Shown here: positions 63,721 through 64,000 of the stretch, in pieces | Layout: each line of letters starts with the position of its first letter | How positions within the stretch are numbered: position 1 is the first letter of the stretch | Assembly: GCA_003439945.1 (NCBI GenBank) | Contig: QVRM01005471.1 | Location: 1-64,000 of the forward strand | Direction of reading: 5' to 3' | DNA: 64,000 bases | Source: Dermanyssus gallinae | Lineage: Eukaryota > Arthropoda > Arachnida > Mesostigmata > Dermanyssidae | Made by a program: the position numbers and the translations under genes | Notes under the pieces: model-generated | What the model was told of the DNA's origin: nothing | What the model saw: the letters and a program-made list of their open reading frames with translations, nothing else | The model's database searches: none

Positions 63721-64000
63721 TGTCAAAAATTATATGTACAGCTAAAAGACCTAAATAAACTATAGCACACCTATGTGGTTTCTCACTCAAAACGCTTTAA
63801 ACCTATCTGTAGGGTAGCAATGCAGGGTAGCGTGCTATCCTACAGATATTGATTGGTGATATTGCTTTTACAGATCGATTGCACTTCTTTCATCAGTTTT
63901 TGGCGTTGGATTTAGGAGGGGCAGATCGACGATTTCGGCGTGCCAAAAATTTATGGAAGAAGTGCAATCAACCCTAGCAAGGCGCGGACAGTACCTTTAT
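63721..64000. other. Short foldback of LINE-A1 sequence near the right edge
   Basis: At about 63,876-63,905 and 63,925-63,990 there are two pieces of the LINE-A1 region that lies at 26,094-26,180, in opposite orientations (GATTGCACTTCTTTCATCAG and, inverted, GAAGAAGTGCAATC). The rest is AT-rich and unassigned. Confidence 0.6.

Overview
The window is animal nuclear DNA, most likely from an arthropod. R1-clade and R2-clade LINEs, several APE-type LINE families, two mariners, a Tc1-like element, tRNA-derived SINEs and a small LTR element are packed into 64 kb. The exact taxon cannot be read from the sequence. I found no bacterial operons, CRISPR arrays, rRNA genes or functional tRNA genes. Only one host gene is convincing: the minus-strand gene at 57,803-59,896, a homologue of the histone chaperone SPT2 (SPTY2D1). 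It has an acidic, Phe/Asp-rich C-terminal SPT2 domain, a polyadenylation signal downstream and a GC-rich upstream region. Almost everything else is transposon-derived and often nested.

Left third (1-20.8 kb): a TA-flanked MITE (1,676-1,891); an R2-clade LINE 3' half split by a gag-only LTR retrotransposon with a perfect 5-bp target duplication (2,158-3,787); a 3' end of an unusual RT family (5.8-6.3 kb); a truncated mariner; a solo LTR; LINE relics, one with a 2A-like motif; a complete but broken Tc1-like element (11,381-12,639); and a nearly complete R1-clade LINE (14,134-19,669) with a 14-bp target duplication. The R1 copy is inserted in a recurrent repeat that I call U. U carries its own promoter-like region and an unrecognised open reading frame of about 190 codons.

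Middle (20.9-42.1 kb): a CR1-like LINE relic and an R1-clade relic. The R1 relic holds LINE-A1 (13-bp target duplication), which in turn holds LINE-A2 (15-bp target duplication). Part of this nest plus U sequence, 8,668 bp in all, is tandemly duplicated (24,005-32,672 and 32,673-41,358) at about 99.9% identity by eye. One breakpoint lies inside a tRNA-derived SINE.

Right third (42.1-64 kb): a plus-strand LINE with both ORFs (LINE-D); a two-copy 229/226-bp tandem repeat with conserved hairpins; U copies on the minus strand; a minus-strand LINE (LINE-F) whose ORF1 is split by a complete mariner with an uninterrupted 353-codon transposase; a mosaic of LINE pieces; the SPT2 gene; an in-frame 486-codon LINE-A3 ORF starting in the SPT2 upstream region on the opposite strand; and a relic of a reverse transcriptase with an LDDGTL motif.

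The candidate for something undescribed is the U repeat with its conserved short ORF. The 8.7-kb SINE-bounded tandem duplication is the next most interesting structure. All homology calls are by eye from motifs, and identities and boundaries need alignment.
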